Assembly: GCF_018524365.1 (NCBI RefSeq)
Contig: NZ_JAEKFT010000021.1
Location: forward strand, 24,112 to 88,111
Length of the DNA stretch: 64,000 nt
Origin: Denitromonas iodatirespirans
Lineage (GTDB): Bacteria; Pseudomonadota; Gammaproteobacteria; Burkholderiales; Rhodocyclaceae
Reading direction: 5' to 3'
Shown here: positions 63,875 to 64,000 of the stretch, in pieces
How positions within the stretch are numbered: position 1 is the stretch's first letter
Layout: every line of letters starts with the position of its first letter
Notes under the pieces: generated by a model
Told to the model about the DNA's origin: nothing
Databases searched by the model: none
The model's input: only the letters and a program-made list of their open reading frames with translations
Program-made: the position numbers and the translations under genes

Positions 63875-64000
63875 GAGCCTGTCAGAAATTTTGTGTTTGA
63901 GGCATACCATGTGAGCAAGGAGCATGTATGCCAAGAAAGACCAGCAAGAAGAGCACTGCGGCGGCGCTGCCGTCCATCCCGAAAGAGCTGATCGATGGAT
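63875..64000 (+). mobile_element. Left end of an IS256-family insertion sequence, cut by the window edge
   Basis: The stretch from GAGCCTGTCAGAAATTTTGTG (63875 on) reads like the terminal inverted repeat of an IS256-family element, and a transposase start follows 53 bases later. The right end lies beyond the window, so neither the inverted repeat nor a target duplication can be checked. Confidence 0.7.
63928..64000 (+). CDS. IS256 family transposase, N-terminal fragment
   Basis: ATG at 63928 (AAGGAG 6 bases upstream) opens a frame reading MPRKTSKKSTAAALPSIPKE followed by LIDG at the window edge. The SIPKELID motif a few residues after a basic start is the usual beginning of IS256-family transposases. 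Only 24 residues are visible. Confidence 0.75.
   Translation, partial: MPRKTSKKSTAAALPSIPKELIDG

Overview
The window reads as chromosomal DNA of a high-GC, Gram-negative betaproteobacterium, most likely of the Rhodocyclales (Thauera/Azoarcus/Denitromonas-like). This is inferred from gene content: fused indolepyruvate ferredoxin oxidoreductase, Nudix-ThiE fusion beside a DUF815 ATPase, SufBCDSU-SufT with an Rrf2 regulator, diheme cytochrome/DUF1924 genes, TRAP carriers and many LysR genes. No rRNA or tRNA gene was found.

Layout. 1-8081: housekeeping and stress genes (AsmA-like DUF748 fragment, FrnE-type DsbA, YghU, two GNATs, a hydratase, an MFS carrier, a serine hydrolase, a carboxylesterase) separated by GTAG-headed REP-type palindromes. 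8176-15439: an amino-acid module on the minus strand (fused IOR, Leu/Phe-type dehydrogenase, NSS transporter) divergent from a LysR gene. 15520-20293: a minus-strand redox operon (ferric-reductase-like flavoprotein, diheme cytochrome c, DUF1924 cytochrome) back to back with PepSY, response regulator and histidine kinase genes. 20372-27225: the suf operon, with an IscR-like operator in its promoter and a 283-bp insert between sufB and sufC; serA follows.

28570-36273 is accessory: an unrecognised lipoprotein of lower GC, a RAYT transposase beside its REP, a patatin-like protein, a junction between a decayed acyl-CoA ligase 3' end and a truncated Tlde1-type toxin with a likely immunity gene, then stress and small conserved genes (DUF1328, CsbD, DUF3024, GNAT, cupin, DUF1269). 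36324-38986 is chrB-chrA-rhodanese behind a perfect palindromic operator. 39093-43761 holds amt (sigma-54 promoter and NtrC site), mltA, a 36-aa membrane peptide, a DUF815 ATPase and a Nudix-ThiE protein. 43758-49084 is a molybdenum hydroxylase operon (2Fe-2S subunit, molybdopterin subunit, XdhC, MobA-like) with a divergent LysR.

49273-62117 is the most interesting stretch: a LysR gene divergent from eleven plus-strand genes encoding a split transketolase, an SDR, a complete TRAP transporter, a tartronate-semialdehyde-reductase-like enzyme, an AEC carrier, a second and divergent full-length transketolase, a hydroxypyruvate-reductase-like enzyme and a MOFRL glycerate 2-kinase. There is no sugar kinase, isomerase or aldolase. 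It looks like a catabolic pathway that imports a carboxylate or polyol and drains through hydroxypyruvate, D-glycerate and 2-phosphoglycerate, with transketolase chemistry in the middle; the substrate is unknown. The window ends in mobile DNA: a 12-bp tandem repeat, a terminator, a broken tyrosine integrase and the start of an IS256-family element.
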